From: Pseudonocardia oceani
GTDB lineage: Bacteria; Actinomycetota; Actinomycetes; Mycobacteriales; Pseudonocardiaceae
Direction of reading: 5' to 3'
Length of the DNA: 64,000 nucleotides
Assembly (NCBI RefSeq): GCF_019263585.2
Contig: NZ_JADQDF010000001.1
Coordinates: 3,782,001-3,846,000 of the forward strand
Of this stretch, positions 51,247-58,803 are shown one piece after another. How positions within the stretch are numbered: position 1 is the first letter of the stretch; the number at the start of each line of letters is the position of its first letter. A program made the translations under genes and the position numbers. The notes beneath the pieces are model-generated. The model saw only the letters and a list, made by a program, of their open reading frames with translations. It had not been told where the DNA came from and made no database searches.

Positions 51247-52155
51247 GTGGACGAGCCTCACGTGCTGCTCCGGGCCCGGTTGCTGGCGGAGGGGTGGTCG
51301 GACGCGGAGCTGCGTCGGCGCCGGCAGTCGGGCGAGCTGGTGGCGGTCGGGCGCGGCGGGTACCTCCCCGCCGACGACCCGCGCCTGACCACGGCCGCGG
51401 CCGCGCACGCACTGCGCATCGAGTCGGGCGAACCGCTGCGGGCCGACGACTCCGTGATCAGCCACGTCTCGGCCGCCGTGCTGCACGGCCTCCCGGTCTG
51501 GGGTCTCCCGCTCGGTCGAGTGCACCGCACGCGCGACCGGCGCACCGGCGGGCGGCGCACCCCGACCGCGCACCTGCACACCGCCCCGCTGGACGCAGAG
51601 GACGTGACGTCGATCGACGGCCGGTTGGTCACCGCGGTCGCGCGCACGCTGGCCGACATCGGGCGCACGGAGGGGTTCGAGCAGACGGTGGTCCTGGCCG
51701 ACGCCGCGCTGCACCGGCGGCTCCTCGATGCTGCGGCGCTGCGGCGCGTGCTGGCCCGGACGTCGGGGTGGCGCGGTGCGCCGCCCGCCCGCAGGGCTCT
51801 GGGGTTCGCCGACGGCCGCAGCGAGAGCGTCGGCGAGTCGCGGAGCCGCGTGGCGATCCTGCGGGCCGGGCTGCCGGTGCCGGACCTGCAGTGGGAGGTG
51901 TCGGCGTCGCACGCGTGGCTCGGGCGCGTCGACTTCGCCTGGCCCGGCGTCGTCGGCGAGTTCGACGGGCGCGTGAAGTACGGGAAGTACCTGCGGCCGG
52001 GACAGGACGCGGGCGATGCCGTGTTCGCGGAGAAGCAGCGGGAGGACCGCATCCGCGACGAGGGGCTGCGGGTGGTCCGCTGGGTGTGGGACGACCTGCG
52101 CTGGTTCGGGGAGGTGGCCGAGCGCCTGCGTCGCGCCTTCGCCGCCGCCCGCTGA
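51247..52155 (+). CDS. AbiEi/DUF559-like protein with Vsr-like nuclease domain
   Basis: A 302-residue protein: winged-helix N-terminus (LLRARLLAEGWSDAELRRRRQSGELVAVGRGGYLPADD), middle SAAVLHGLPVWGLPLGRVHRTRD, and a C-terminal nuclease-fold region VPDLQWEVSASHAWLGRVDFAWPGVVGEFDGRVKYGKYLRPGQDAGDAVFAEKQREDRIRDEGLRVVRWVWDDL with D-F-x-W-P, E-F-D-G-x-V-K-Y and E-K-x-R-E-x-x-I (PD-(D/E)XK-like). Better preserved than 13625-14476. It has no AbiEii partner. It lies exactly between two copies of a palindromic repeat; the stop is one base before the right copy. GTG 51247 or 51232 are both possible starts. Confidence 0.8.
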   Translation: MDEPHVLLRARLLAEGWSDAELRRRRQSGELVAVGRGGYLPADDPRLTTAAAAHALRIESGEPLRADDSVISHVSAAVLHGLPVWGLPLGRVHRTRDRRTGGRRTPTAHLHTAPLDAEDVTSIDGRLVTAVARTLADIGRTEGFEQTVVLADAALHRRLLDAAALRRVLARTSGWRGAPPARRALGFADGRSESVGESRSRVAILRAGLPVPDLQWEVSASHAWLGRVDFAWPGVVGEFDGRVKYGKYLRPGQDAGDAVFAEKQREDRIRDEGLRVVRWVWDDLRWFGEVAERLRRAFAAAR

Positions 52156-52156
52156 G

Positions 52157-52228
52157 CGCCGCACACCGGTCCTGTGCGCTGCACACCGGCTGCAGCAGGT
52201 GTGCCGGACACGGAACCGGTGTGCGGCG
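52157..52228. repeat. Nested palindromic repeat, right copy
   Basis: Outer arms CGCCGCACACCGGT (52157-52170) and ACCGGTGTGCGGCG (52215-52228) match perfectly; inner GCACACC (52181-52187) and GGTGTGC (52198-52204). Same orientation as the left copy at 51121-51190. Confidence 0.85.
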
Positions 52229-52413
52229 ATGAGTCGGGGCGCTGGGCGGAGTCCCACCTCGGTGCGCACACCACCACCTCCTCGGGGGCGGTGCTGGTGC
52301 TGGAGGCCGCGGCCGCGGTGCCCGGCGCGCGGGTCCGGTTCCTCGACGGCCAGGGCCACGAGGTCGACCAGGACGTGCTGGCCCCGGTGCTCGCGGAGTT
52401 CCTGCGCGCCTGA
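52228..52413 (+). pseudogene. 3' remnant of a gene cut by the repeat
   Basis: From just after the repeat, one frame keeps G/C in almost all third positions to a stop at 52413, coding DESGRWAESHLGAHTTTSSGAVLVLEAAAAVPGARVRFLDGQGHEVDQDVLAPVLAEFLRA, about 61 residues. No natural start is seen; the frame opens upstream only inside the palindrome. It looks like the C-terminal end of a larger protein; the rest is not found upstream of 51121. I cannot name the family. The unit fits a truncation caused by insertion of the flanking repeat and DUF559 gene. Confidence 0.5.
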
Positions 52414-52450
52414 CGCCCTTGCCCCATCCCGCCCCGGTGTGTTTCCCTCT

Positions 52451-52464
52451 GGTTGTCGACAATC
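52451..52464 (+). promoter_or_regulatory. GntR operator before the aminotransferase gene
   Basis: GGTTGT-CG-ACAATC, with the perfect core TTGTCGACAA (52453-52462), 20 bases before ATG 52484. A further GACAACC half-site follows (52466-52472), making GGTTGTC/GACAACC. It shares TTGTCNACAATCT with 49098-49110. Confidence 0.75.
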
Positions 52465-52483
52465 TGACAACCAGGGAGTGCTC

Positions 52484-53740
52484 ATGGCTCGGCTGTCCCC
52501 CGTCCTCCAGCAGGCGACCCCCGTGCAGGTCGCGCGCGGTGAGGGTTCCTACCTGTACGACACCGACGGCCGCCGCCACCTCGACTTCACCGCCGGCATC
52601 GGCGTCACGAGCACCGGCCACTGCCACCCGCGGGTCGTCGCGGCGGCGCAGGAGCAGGTCGCCACGCTGATCCACGGCCAGTACACGACGGTCATGCACC
52701 AGCCGCTGCTGCGCCTGACCGAGCGCCTGGGCGACGTCCTGCCCGCCGGCATGGACCGCGTCTTCTTCCTCAACTCCGGCAGCGAGGCCGTCGAGGCGTC
52801 GGTCCGCCTGGCCCGCCACGCCACCGGCCGCCAGACGATCATCGCCTTCGACGGCGGCTTCCACGGCCGCACGATGGGCGCCGCCGCGCTCACGACGTCC
52901 GGCGCGAAGATCCGCGCGGGCATCGGCCCGATGATGGGCGGGGTCGCGTTCGCTCCGTTCCCCTACGCGTTCCGCTACGGCTGGAGCGAGGAGGAGACCG
53001 TCGCCTTCTGCCTCAAGGAGCTCGACCGGATCCTGGTCACGGCCGCGCCCGCCCGCGACGTCGCCGCCTTCCTCATCGAGCCGGTCCTGGGCGAGGGCGG
53101 CTACGTCCCCACGCCGGCCGCGTTCCTGCAGGGCCTGCGCGAGCGCGCCGAGCGCATGGGCATCCTGCTCATCGCCGACGAGGTGCAGACCGGCTACGGC
53201 CGCACCGGCCGCTTCTGGGGCCACCAGCACGTCGACGGCCTCACGCCCGACATCCTCATCACCGCCAAGGGCCTCGCCTCGGGCTTCCCGCTCTCGGCGA
53301 TCGCGGCGCCCGAGGCGATCATGAGCAAGGCGCTGCCCGGCTCCCAGGGCGGCACCTACGGCGGCAACGCGGTGGCCTGCGCGGCCGCGCTCGCCACGCT
53401 CGACGTCATCCAGGACGAGGACCTCGTGGCCAACGCGGGGGAGCAGGGCCTGCGCCTGCTCGAGGGCCTGCGCAAGGCGGCCGTCGACCACCCCGGCGTC
53501 GCGGACGTCCGCGGGCTGGGTCTCATGGTCGGCAACGAGTTCCTGACGGCCGACGGCGCGCCCGACGCCGCCGCGGCCACCCGGGCGCACGGCGCCGCCG
53601 CCGAGCGCGGCCTGCTGCTGCTGACCTGCGGCCCGTTCGGCAACGTCGTCCGGATGATCCCGCCGCTGGTCGTCACGGCCGAGCAGGTCGACGAGGGCGT
53701 GGCCCTGTGGTCCGAGGCCCTGCGCGCCGCGGCGCAGTAG
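52484..53740 (+). CDS. Class III PLP aminotransferase (GABA-aminotransferase-like)
   Basis: A 418-residue fold-type I enzyme: LDFTAGIGVTSTGHCHPRVV, FFLNSGSEAVEASVRLARHATGR, FDGGFHGRTMGAAALT, AAFLIEPVLGEGGYVPTP, LIADEVQTGYGRTGRFWG, and PLP lysine K262 (LITAKGLASGFPLSAI). It fits the 4-aminobutyrate/ornithine-type class III group, transferring an amino group to 2-oxoglutarate or pyruvate. Controlled by the GntR operator upstream. A 23-bp tandem duplication covers its stop codon. The amino substrate is not known. Confidence 0.93.
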   Translation: MARLSPVLQQATPVQVARGEGSYLYDTDGRRHLDFTAGIGVTSTGHCHPRVVAAAQEQVATLIHGQYTTVMHQPLLRLTERLGDVLPAGMDRVFFLNSGSEAVEASVRLARHATGRQTIIAFDGGFHGRTMGAAALTTSGAKIRAGIGPMMGGVAFAPFPYAFRYGWSEEETVAFCLKELDRILVTAAPARDVAAFLIEPVLGEGGYVPTPAAFLQGLRERAERMGILLIADEVQTGYGRTGRFWGHQHVDGLTPDILITAKGLASGFPLSAIAAPEAIMSKALPGSQGGTYGGNAVACAAALATLDVIQDEDLVANAGEQGLRLLEGLRKAAVDHPGVADVRGLGLMVGNEFLTADGAPDAAAATRAHGAAAERGLLLLTCGPFGNVVRMIPPLVVTAEQVDEGVALWSEALRAAAQ

Positions 53741-53765
53741 GGCACTGCGCCGCGGCGCAGTAGGG
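53726..53765. repeat. 23-bp tandem duplication over the aminotransferase stop
   Basis: GCCGCGGCGCAGTAGGG occurs at 53726-53742 and again at 53749-53765, period 23. The copies include the stop codon TAG, so only the non-coding copy is spare. Confidence 0.8.
53744..53761. terminator. Perfect 18-bp palindrome after the aminotransferase gene
   Basis: ACTGCGCCGCGGCGCAGT, created in part by the tandem duplication, between convergent genes. It could act as a loopless hairpin or a cruciform, and as a weak terminator. Confidence 0.5.
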
Positions 53766-53776
53766 GCCGGTACGGG

Positions 53777-54334
53777 TCAGGTCAGCAGGCGCAGCGACGC
53801 GGCGAACGCGTCGTGCTCGGCCGGCCGGTCCTCGGAGCCCGCGGTGATGAGCTGGTAGAGCCGCTGGCCGTCGAGGACCAGCCGGGCGCGGTAGGTGCCG
53901 TCCGGGCCCACCGAGGCGACGAGGTCCAGCGCGGGCCGGCCGTCGACGGTGGCCGGGGCGGAGCTCTGCAGCACGCCGCCGGGCACGTTGCCCACGGCGC
54001 CGTCGCGGGCACCCTCCAGCACGGCGGTGGGGTCACCCAGCTGCAGGTCGGCCGGGTAGTCGATCACGGCGACGGCCACGGCGTACGTCTCCCGGGCGAC
54101 GCTGTAGGTCGTGGCCGCGATGCCGGGCAGGTCGGCGATCTCCTGGGTGTCGCGCGTCGGCTCGCCGGGCAGGCCGACGGAGAACTCCGGGGTCTCCAGC
54201 AGGTACGCCGTGGCGCTCTCGGTGGTGGGCACGGGCGCGTCGGCCGTGGGCGCGGCGTCGGTGGCCGCGCCGCCGCCGCACCCGGCCAGCAGCGCCGCCG
54301 CGAGCAGTGCCGCCGCGAGCGCCCCGCGCCCCAC
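53777..54334 (-). CDS. Hypothetical lipoprotein
   Basis: A 185-residue lipoprotein with lipobox LLAGC near residue 18 and a Ala/Thr/Pro linker. The body, ETPEFSVGLPGEPTRDTQEIADLPGIAATTYSVARETYAVAVAVIDYPADLQLGDPTAVLEGARDGAVGNVPGGVLQSSAPATVDGRPALDLVASVGPDGTYRARLVLDGQRLYQLITAGSED, resembles a small alpha/beta fold repeatedly seen in exported actinobacterial proteins of unknown role (phage-tail-like TIR/PknH-like modules). GTG 54334. It lies four bases from the mrp stop on the same strand, so a shared transcript with mrp is likely. Confidence 0.8.
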   Translation of the reverse strand: MGRGALAAALLAAALLAGCGGGAATDAAPTADAPVPTTESATAYLLETPEFSVGLPGEPTRDTQEIADLPGIAATTYSVARETYAVAVAVIDYPADLQLGDPTAVLEGARDGAVGNVPGGVLQSSAPATVDGRPALDLVASVGPDGTYRARLVLDGQRLYQLITAGSEDRPAEHDAFAASLRLLT

Positions 54335-54338
54335 CCCG

Positions 54339-55487
54339 CTACCGGCTGACCGGGGTGAGGTTCAGGCTCATGCCGGCGAGGCCGCGGGCCCGCGTGGTGA
54401 GTTTGCCGGCCACGGCCGACAGCGCCTTCGCGCTGGCCGACTCCGGGTGCGTGAGCACGATCGGGGTGCCGGCGTCGCCGCACTCGCGCAGCGCCGTCTC
54501 CAGCGGGATCTGCCCGAGCAGCGGCACCGGCGCGCCGATGGCGCGGGTGAGCGAGTCGGCGACGGTCTGGCCGCCGCCCGAGCCGAACACCTCCATGCGC
54601 GTGCCGTCGGGCAGCTCCATCCACGACATGTTCTCGACGACGCCCGCGATGCGCTGCTTGGTCTGCAGCGCGATCGACCCGGCGCGCTCGGCGACCTCCG
54701 CCGCCGCCTGCTGCGGCGTGGTGACCACGAGCAGCTCGGCGTTGGGGATGAGCTGCGCGGTGGAGATCGCGATGTCGCCGGTGCCCGGCGGGAGGTCGAG
54801 CAGCAGGATGTCGAGGTCGCCCCAGAAGACGTCGGCCAGGAACTGCTGCAGCGCGCGGTGCAGCATTGGGCCGCGCCACACGACGGCCTCGTTGCCCGGC
54901 GTGAACATGCCGATCGAGATGACCTTCACGTCGTGCGCCTGCGGCGGCATGATCATGTCGTCGACCTTGGTGGGCAGGGTGGTCGTGCCCAGCATCCGCG
55001 GGATCGAGTGCCCGTAGATGTCGGCGTCGACGACGCCCACCGAGAGGCCGCGCGCGGCCATGGCGGCGGCGAGGTTGACGGTGATCGAGGACTTGCCGAC
55101 GCCGCCCTTGCCGGACGCGACGCAGTACACGCGGGTGAGCGACCCGGGCTGCGCGAAGGGGATCACCGGCTCGGCGGCGTCGCCGCGCAGGCCGCGGCGC
55201 AGCTCGGCGCGCTGGTCGTCGCTCATGACGTCGAGGTCGACCTCGACCCCGGTGACGCCCGGGACCTGGGAGACGGCCACGGTGACGCGCGTGGTGATCG
55301 TGTCCTTCATGGGGCAGCCGGCGACGGTGAGGTACACGCCGATGCGGGCGAGGCCCTCGGGAGTGATCTCGACCCCCTTGACCATCCCCAGGTCGGTGAT
55401 CGGCTTGTGGATCTCCGGGTCCTCGACGGTGGCGAGCGCGGCGCGGACGGCCTGCTCGACGGTGGTGGTTCCGGTGGAGGTGGACAC
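54339..55487 (-). CDS. mrp: Mrp/NBP35-type iron-sulfur cluster carrier ATPase
   Basis: A 382-residue protein with an N-terminal MIP18 (DUF59) domain (VRAALATVEDPEIHKPITDLGMVKGVEITPEG, GCPMKDTI) and a deviant Walker A ATPase (VASGKGGVGKSSITVNLAAAMAARG, DADIYGHSIPRMLG, LPPGTGDIAI). The C-terminal part lacks the CXXC of enteric Mrp (MSWMELPDGTRMEVFGSGGG), typical of actinobacteria. GTG 55487 fits the -10 TAGCAT with a 7-base gap; ATG 55496 is the alternative and would put the -10 inside the gene. Confidence 0.93.
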   Translation of the reverse strand: MSTSTGTTTVEQAVRAALATVEDPEIHKPITDLGMVKGVEITPEGLARIGVYLTVAGCPMKDTITTRVTVAVSQVPGVTGVEVDLDVMSDDQRAELRRGLRGDAAEPVIPFAQPGSLTRVYCVASGKGGVGKSSITVNLAAAMAARGLSVGVVDADIYGHSIPRMLGTTTLPTKVDDMIMPPQAHDVKVISIGMFTPGNEAVVWRGPMLHRALQQFLADVFWGDLDILLLDLPPGTGDIAISTAQLIPNAELLVVTTPQQAAAEVAERAGSIALQTKQRIAGVVENMSWMELPDGTRMEVFGSGGGQTVADSLTRAIGAPVPLLGQIPLETALRECGDAGTPIVLTHPESASAKALSAVAGKLTTRARGLAGMSLNLTPVSR

Positions 55488-55494
55488 GCCTCCC

Positions 55495-55500
55495 ATGCTA
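55495..55500 (-). promoter_or_regulatory. -10 element of mrp
   Basis: TAGCAT on the minus strand with a 7-base gap to GTG 55487. It decides the start in favour of GTG 55487 over ATG 55496, which it overlaps. Confidence 0.45.
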
Positions 55501-55544
55501 CGTGGACGGCGCGGAACGGGCCGCCGACCGTACGATGCTCCGTC

Positions 55545-56021
55545 GTGGCCCTCCGTGATGCTCCCGACACAGCGCCGCCCGACGGGCGCCGCGCGCCGTC
55601 GGTCGACGAGCTCGGTGCGTGGCGGGCGTTCCTGCGCGCCCACGCGAGGATCACCCGCGTCCTGGAGGCCGAGCTCGTCGCCGAGCAGGACCTGTCCCTG
55701 GCCGCCTACGACGTGCTCGTGCAGCTGGCCGAGGCGCCCGACCGCCGGCTGCGGATGACCGAGCTCGCCGACGCCGTGCTGCTCTCGCGCTCGGGCGTCA
55801 CGCGGCTCGTCGACCGGATGGAGCGGGCCGGGCTCGTCTCGCGCACCCGGGTGCCCGGTGACGGCCGGGGCGTCGCCGCCGGGCTCACCGACGCCGGTTT
55901 CCACCGCCTGCGGGTGGCCGCGCGGACGCACCTGGCCGGGGTGCTGCGGCACTTCGTCGCCCGGCTCGACGAGGACGACCTGTGCGCGCTGGAGCGGATC
56001 AGCCGGCGGCTCGCGGAATGA
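55545..56021 (+). CDS. MarR-family regulator
   Basis: A 158-residue winged-helix regulator: LVAEQDLSLAAYDVLVQLAEAPDRRLRMTELADAVLLSRSGVTRLVDRMERAGLVSRTRVPGDGRGVAAGLTDAGFHRLRVAART. The recognition helix SRSGVTRLVDRMERAG and the wing DGRGVAAGLT are typical. TACGAT lies 8 bases before GTG 55545, consistent with a leaderless mRNA. It is divergent from mrp. Its target and ligand are unknown. Confidence 0.88.
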   Translation: MALRDAPDTAPPDGRRAPSVDELGAWRAFLRAHARITRVLEAELVAEQDLSLAAYDVLVQLAEAPDRRLRMTELADAVLLSRSGVTRLVDRMERAGLVSRTRVPGDGRGVAAGLTDAGFHRLRVAARTHLAGVLRHFVARLDEDDLCALERISRRLAE

Positions 56022-56040
56022 GCGCCTGCTCCGGACCGGG

Positions 56041-56505
56041 TCAGCCCTTCGGCTGGAGCCGGTCGCCCAGGCGCTCCAGCTCGCCGCGCAGGTAGTCGCG
56101 GGTGGCGACCTCGCCGACAGCGACGCGCAGCGCGGCGAGCTCGCGCGCGAGGTACTCGGTGTCGGCCTTCGTGCGCTCGGCGCGGGTGCGGTCCTCGTCG
56201 AGCGCCACGCGGTCGCGGTCGTCCTGGCGGTTCTGGGCCAGCAGGATCAGCGGCGCGGCGTACGCGGCCTGGGTGGAGAAGGCCAGGTTGAGCAGGATGA
56301 AGGGGTAGGGGTCCCAGCGCAGCGACACCGCCACCAGGTTGATCGCGATCCACACGATGACGATGACGGTCTGGATCGCCAGGAACCGCCCGGTGCCCAG
56401 GAACCGCGCGATGCGCTCGGAGATGCGGGCGAAGCTGTCGGGGTCGAGCTCGAAGCGGCGGCGGCCGGGCCGGTCGAGCCGGCGGCGCGTCGTGATCTCA
56501 GGCAC
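56041..56505 (-). CDS. DUF1003 membrane protein
   Basis: A 154-residue protein with two hydrophobic segments (LAIQTVIVIVWIAINLVAV and PYPFILLNLAFSTQAAYAAPLILLAQNRQDDRDR), the DUF1003 signature. C-terminal coiled coil (DEDRTRAERTKADTEYLARELAALRVAVGEVATRDYLRGELERLGDRL). The GTG start overlaps the MgtE-like stop by 8 bases, as in mycobacteria (Rv1231c/Rv1232c), so the two are probably one unit for ion handling. Confidence 0.92.
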   Translation of the reverse strand: MPEITTRRRLDRPGRRRFELDPDSFARISERIARFLGTGRFLAIQTVIVIVWIAINLVAVSLRWDPYPFILLNLAFSTQAAYAAPLILLAQNRQDDRDRVALDEDRTRAERTKADTEYLARELAALRVAVGEVATRDYLRGELERLGDRLQPKG

Positions 56506-57772
56506 CTGCGGCCTCCGGGGTCGGGTCGGGTGCGGCCTCGTCGGTGAACCGGTCGCGCCAGTCCGTCGGCAGCAGGTGGTCGAGCACGTCGTCGACGGTG
56601 ACGGCCCCGAGCAGGTGGTCCTCGTCGTCGACGACGGGACCGGCGACGAGGTTGTACGCCGCGAAGTACCGCGCGATCTCGCCGAGCGTCGCGCCGGGTG
56701 ACAGGCGCGCCAGCCCCGTGTCGACGACGCCCGCCACCAGCTCGAAGGGCGCCTCCCGCAGCAGTCGCTGCACGTGCGCGCAGCCCAGGTAGCGCCCGGT
56801 CGGCGTCTCCGAGGGCGCGCGGCACACGAACACCATGCTGGCCAGGGCGACGGGGAGGTCGGGGTTGCGGATGCGGGCCAGCGCCTCGGCCACGGTCGCG
56901 TCCGGGCGCAGGATCACCGGTTCGGGTGTCATCAGACCGCCCGCGGTGTCGGAGGAGTAGCTCATCAGGCGACGCACCGGGGCGGAGTCGCCGGGCTGCA
57001 TGAGCGCGAGCAGGGCGTCGGACTCGGCGGTGGGGAGGTCGCCGAGGAGGTCGGCGGCGTCGTCGGGGCTCATCGCCTCCAGCACGTCGGCGGCGCGCTC
57101 GACGTCGAGGTGGGCGAGCAGCGCGCGCTGGTCGGAGTCCGACATCTCCTCGAACACGTCGGCGAGGCGCTCGTCGTCGAGGGCGTCGACGACCTCGTGC
57201 TGGCGCTTCTCGGGCAGCTCCGACAGCGTGGCGGCGACGTCGGCGGGTCGCATCGTCTCCAGCACCGACAGCAGCCCCGCGGTGCCCTGCCGGTCGGTGA
57301 GCGAGAGCCCGGTGACCGCCGACCACGGCAGCTCCTGCACCTGCCCGCGCCGGGTCAGGCCGTGGCGGCGGGCGCGCACGGCCAGGCGCCCGACCACCCA
57401 GTCGCGCGAGCGCGTCGGCTCGATGGCGGCGTCGACGACGACGGCGGGCACCCCGCCGTCGACGATCGTGACCGGCGCGTCGAGCAGCTGGCCGACCACG
57501 AGCGTCTCGTTGGGGCGCTGGGAGAACCCGCGCAGGCTCACCGACCCGGTGGCGAGCGTGACCGCGCTCGGGTCGATGCTCGTGACCCGCAGCATCGGCA
57601 CGAAGATCCGCCGCCGGGTGACCATCTCGACCACGACGCCCAGCACCCGCGGCGGGCTGGCGTCGACCCGGACGGTGACCAGCACGTCGCGGACGCGGCC
57701 GATCCGTTCGCCGTCCGGCCCGAACACCTCGAGGCCGACCAGCCGTGCGACGAAGACGCGGTCGGATGCCAT
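56498..57772 (-). CDS. MgtE N-terminal domain/CBS-domain protein lacking the channel
   Basis: A 424-residue soluble protein: a PRC-barrel-like N-terminus (FVARLVGLEVFGPDGERIGRVRDVLVTVRVDASPPRVLGVVVEM), the MgtE_N superhelical domain (VLETMRPADVAATLSELPEKRQHEVVDALDDERLADVFEEMSDSDQRALLAHLDVERAADVLEAMSPDDAADLLGDLP) and two CBS repeats (GGLMTPEPVILRPDATVAEALARIRNP; ATLGEIARYFAAYNLVAGPVVDDEDHLLGAVTVDDVLDHL). It has no transmembrane MgtE domain, so it is a regulatory Mg2+-sensor-like protein and not a channel. Start ATG 57772 fits TAGGCT with a 7-base gap. Confidence 0.92.
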   Translation of the reverse strand: MASDRVFVARLVGLEVFGPDGERIGRVRDVLVTVRVDASPPRVLGVVVEMVTRRRIFVPMLRVTSIDPSAVTLATGSVSLRGFSQRPNETLVVGQLLDAPVTIVDGGVPAVVVDAAIEPTRSRDWVVGRLAVRARRHGLTRRGQVQELPWSAVTGLSLTDRQGTAGLLSVLETMRPADVAATLSELPEKRQHEVVDALDDERLADVFEEMSDSDQRALLAHLDVERAADVLEAMSPDDAADLLGDLPTAESDALLALMQPGDSAPVRRLMSYSSDTAGGLMTPEPVILRPDATVAEALARIRNPDLPVALASMVFVCRAPSETPTGRYLGCAHVQRLLREAPFELVAGVVDTGLARLSPGATLGEIARYFAAYNLVAGPVVDDEDHLLGAVTVDDVLDHLLPTDWRDRFTDEAAPDPTPEAAGA

Positions 57773-57779
57773 GGCGCGC

Positions 57780-57785
57780 AGCCTA
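57780..57785 (-). promoter_or_regulatory. -10 element of the MgtE-like gene
   Basis: TAGGCT on the minus strand with a 7-base gap to ATG 57772. It shares the CTAGGG-rich region with the phzF promoter. Confidence 0.45.
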
Positions 57786-57791
57786 GGGTTC

Positions 57792-57797
57792 TAGGGT
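57792..57797 (+). promoter_or_regulatory. -10 element of the PhzF gene
   Basis: TAGGGT with a 7-base gap to GTG 57805. A second TAGGGT lies 8 bases upstream (57784-57789). Confidence 0.45.
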
Positions 57798-57804
57798 CGC
57801 TCCC

Positions 57805-58671
57805 GTGCTCCGCTACGACGTCGTCGACGTGTTCACCGACCGCGCCTACGCCGGCAACCCGCTCGCCGTGGTGCACGGGGGCCACGAGCTCAGCACCGGG
57901 CAGATGCAGGCGATCGCCGCCGAGTTCCACCTGTCGGAGACCGCGTTCCCGCTGCCGCCCACCGCCGACGCCGACTACCGGCTGCGGATCTTCACGCCCG
58001 GCCGTGAGCTGCCCTTCGCCGGGCACCCGAGCGTCGGGACGGCGTGGGTGCTGGCCCGCGACGGCCTGATCTCCACCGGCGACGTCGTGCAGGAGTGCGG
58101 GGCGGGGCTGCTGCCGGTCCGCGTCGACGACTACGGCGCGCAGGTCACCGGCGGGGCGTCGGAGGTCGGGCCGGCGCTGGACGGCGCGGTGCTGGCCGCC
58201 GCGGTCGGGCTCTCCCCGGCCGACGTCGTCGACGCCGTGCCGGCGGGCGTCGCCGGCGCGGGGGTGCCGTACGCGTTCGTGGTGGTCGCGCCGGACGCCG
58301 TGGCGCGGGCCGTGCCCGACCCCGCGGCCGTGCGCGCCTGCACCGAGGGCCTCGTCGGGCTGACGGTGGTGTCCTTCGACGCCGCCGCCTCCGCGGCGCA
58401 CGCGCGGATGTTCGCCCCCGACGTCGGCGTGTCGGAGGACCCGGCCACCGGCTCGGCCGCCGTCGCGCTGGCGGTGCTCCTGGTCGACCGCGGCGTGCTG
58501 GCCGCCGACGGCCAGACCGGGTTCACCGTGGCGCAGGGCGCGGAGATCGGGCGCCCGTCGACGCTGGGGGTGCTGGTGCACGCCGACGCCGGCACCGCCG
58601 TGCGCACGTCGGTGTGGGGCACCGTCACGGCCGTGGCCCGCGGCGAGCTCGTGGCCCTGCCTCCCGTCTGA
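57805..58671 (+). CDS. PhzF-family isomerase/epimerase
   Basis: A 288-residue PhzF-fold protein: [35 protein letters not shown] (catalytic Glu), [45 protein letters not shown]. Matches the DapF-like PhzF family, most members of unknown substrate; no phenazine genes nearby. GTG 57805 is supported by the leaderless promoter. A terminator-like stem follows. Confidence 0.9.
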   Translation: MLRYDVVDVFTDRAYAGNPLAVVHGGHELSTGQMQAIAAEFHLSETAFPLPPTADADYRLRIFTPGRELPFAGHPSVGTAWVLARDGLISTGDVVQECGAGLLPVRVDDYGAQVTGGASEVGPALDGAVLAAAVGLSPADVVDAVPAGVAGAGVPYAFVVVAPDAVARAVPDPAAVRACTEGLVGLTVVSFDAAASAAHARMFAPDVGVSEDPATGSAAVALAVLLVDRGVLAADGQTGFTVAQGAEIGRPSTLGVLVHADAGTAVRTSVWGTVTAVARGELVALPPV

Positions 58672-58698
58672 GCACTCCGTGCGGGCAACCCGTCCGAC

Positions 58699-58739
58699 GG
58701 GCCCCGACGGGGTGAGAAAACGGTCACCCCGGCGGGCCC
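58699..58739 (+). terminator. Terminator-like stem after the PhzF gene
   Basis: GGGCCC...CGGGGTGA paired with TCACCCCG...GGGCCC around GAAAACGG. It lies 27 bases after the stop. Confidence 0.6.
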
Positions 58740-58803
58740 GGGGGCGCCGGTCGTGCCAGCATCCCGGGGTCCACCGCGCCGACGTCGACGAGGAGTCCCA
58801 CCG

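Noticed and set aside
56498..57772. MgtE magnesium channel
   Set aside because: The protein has MgtE_N and CBS parts but no membrane segments.
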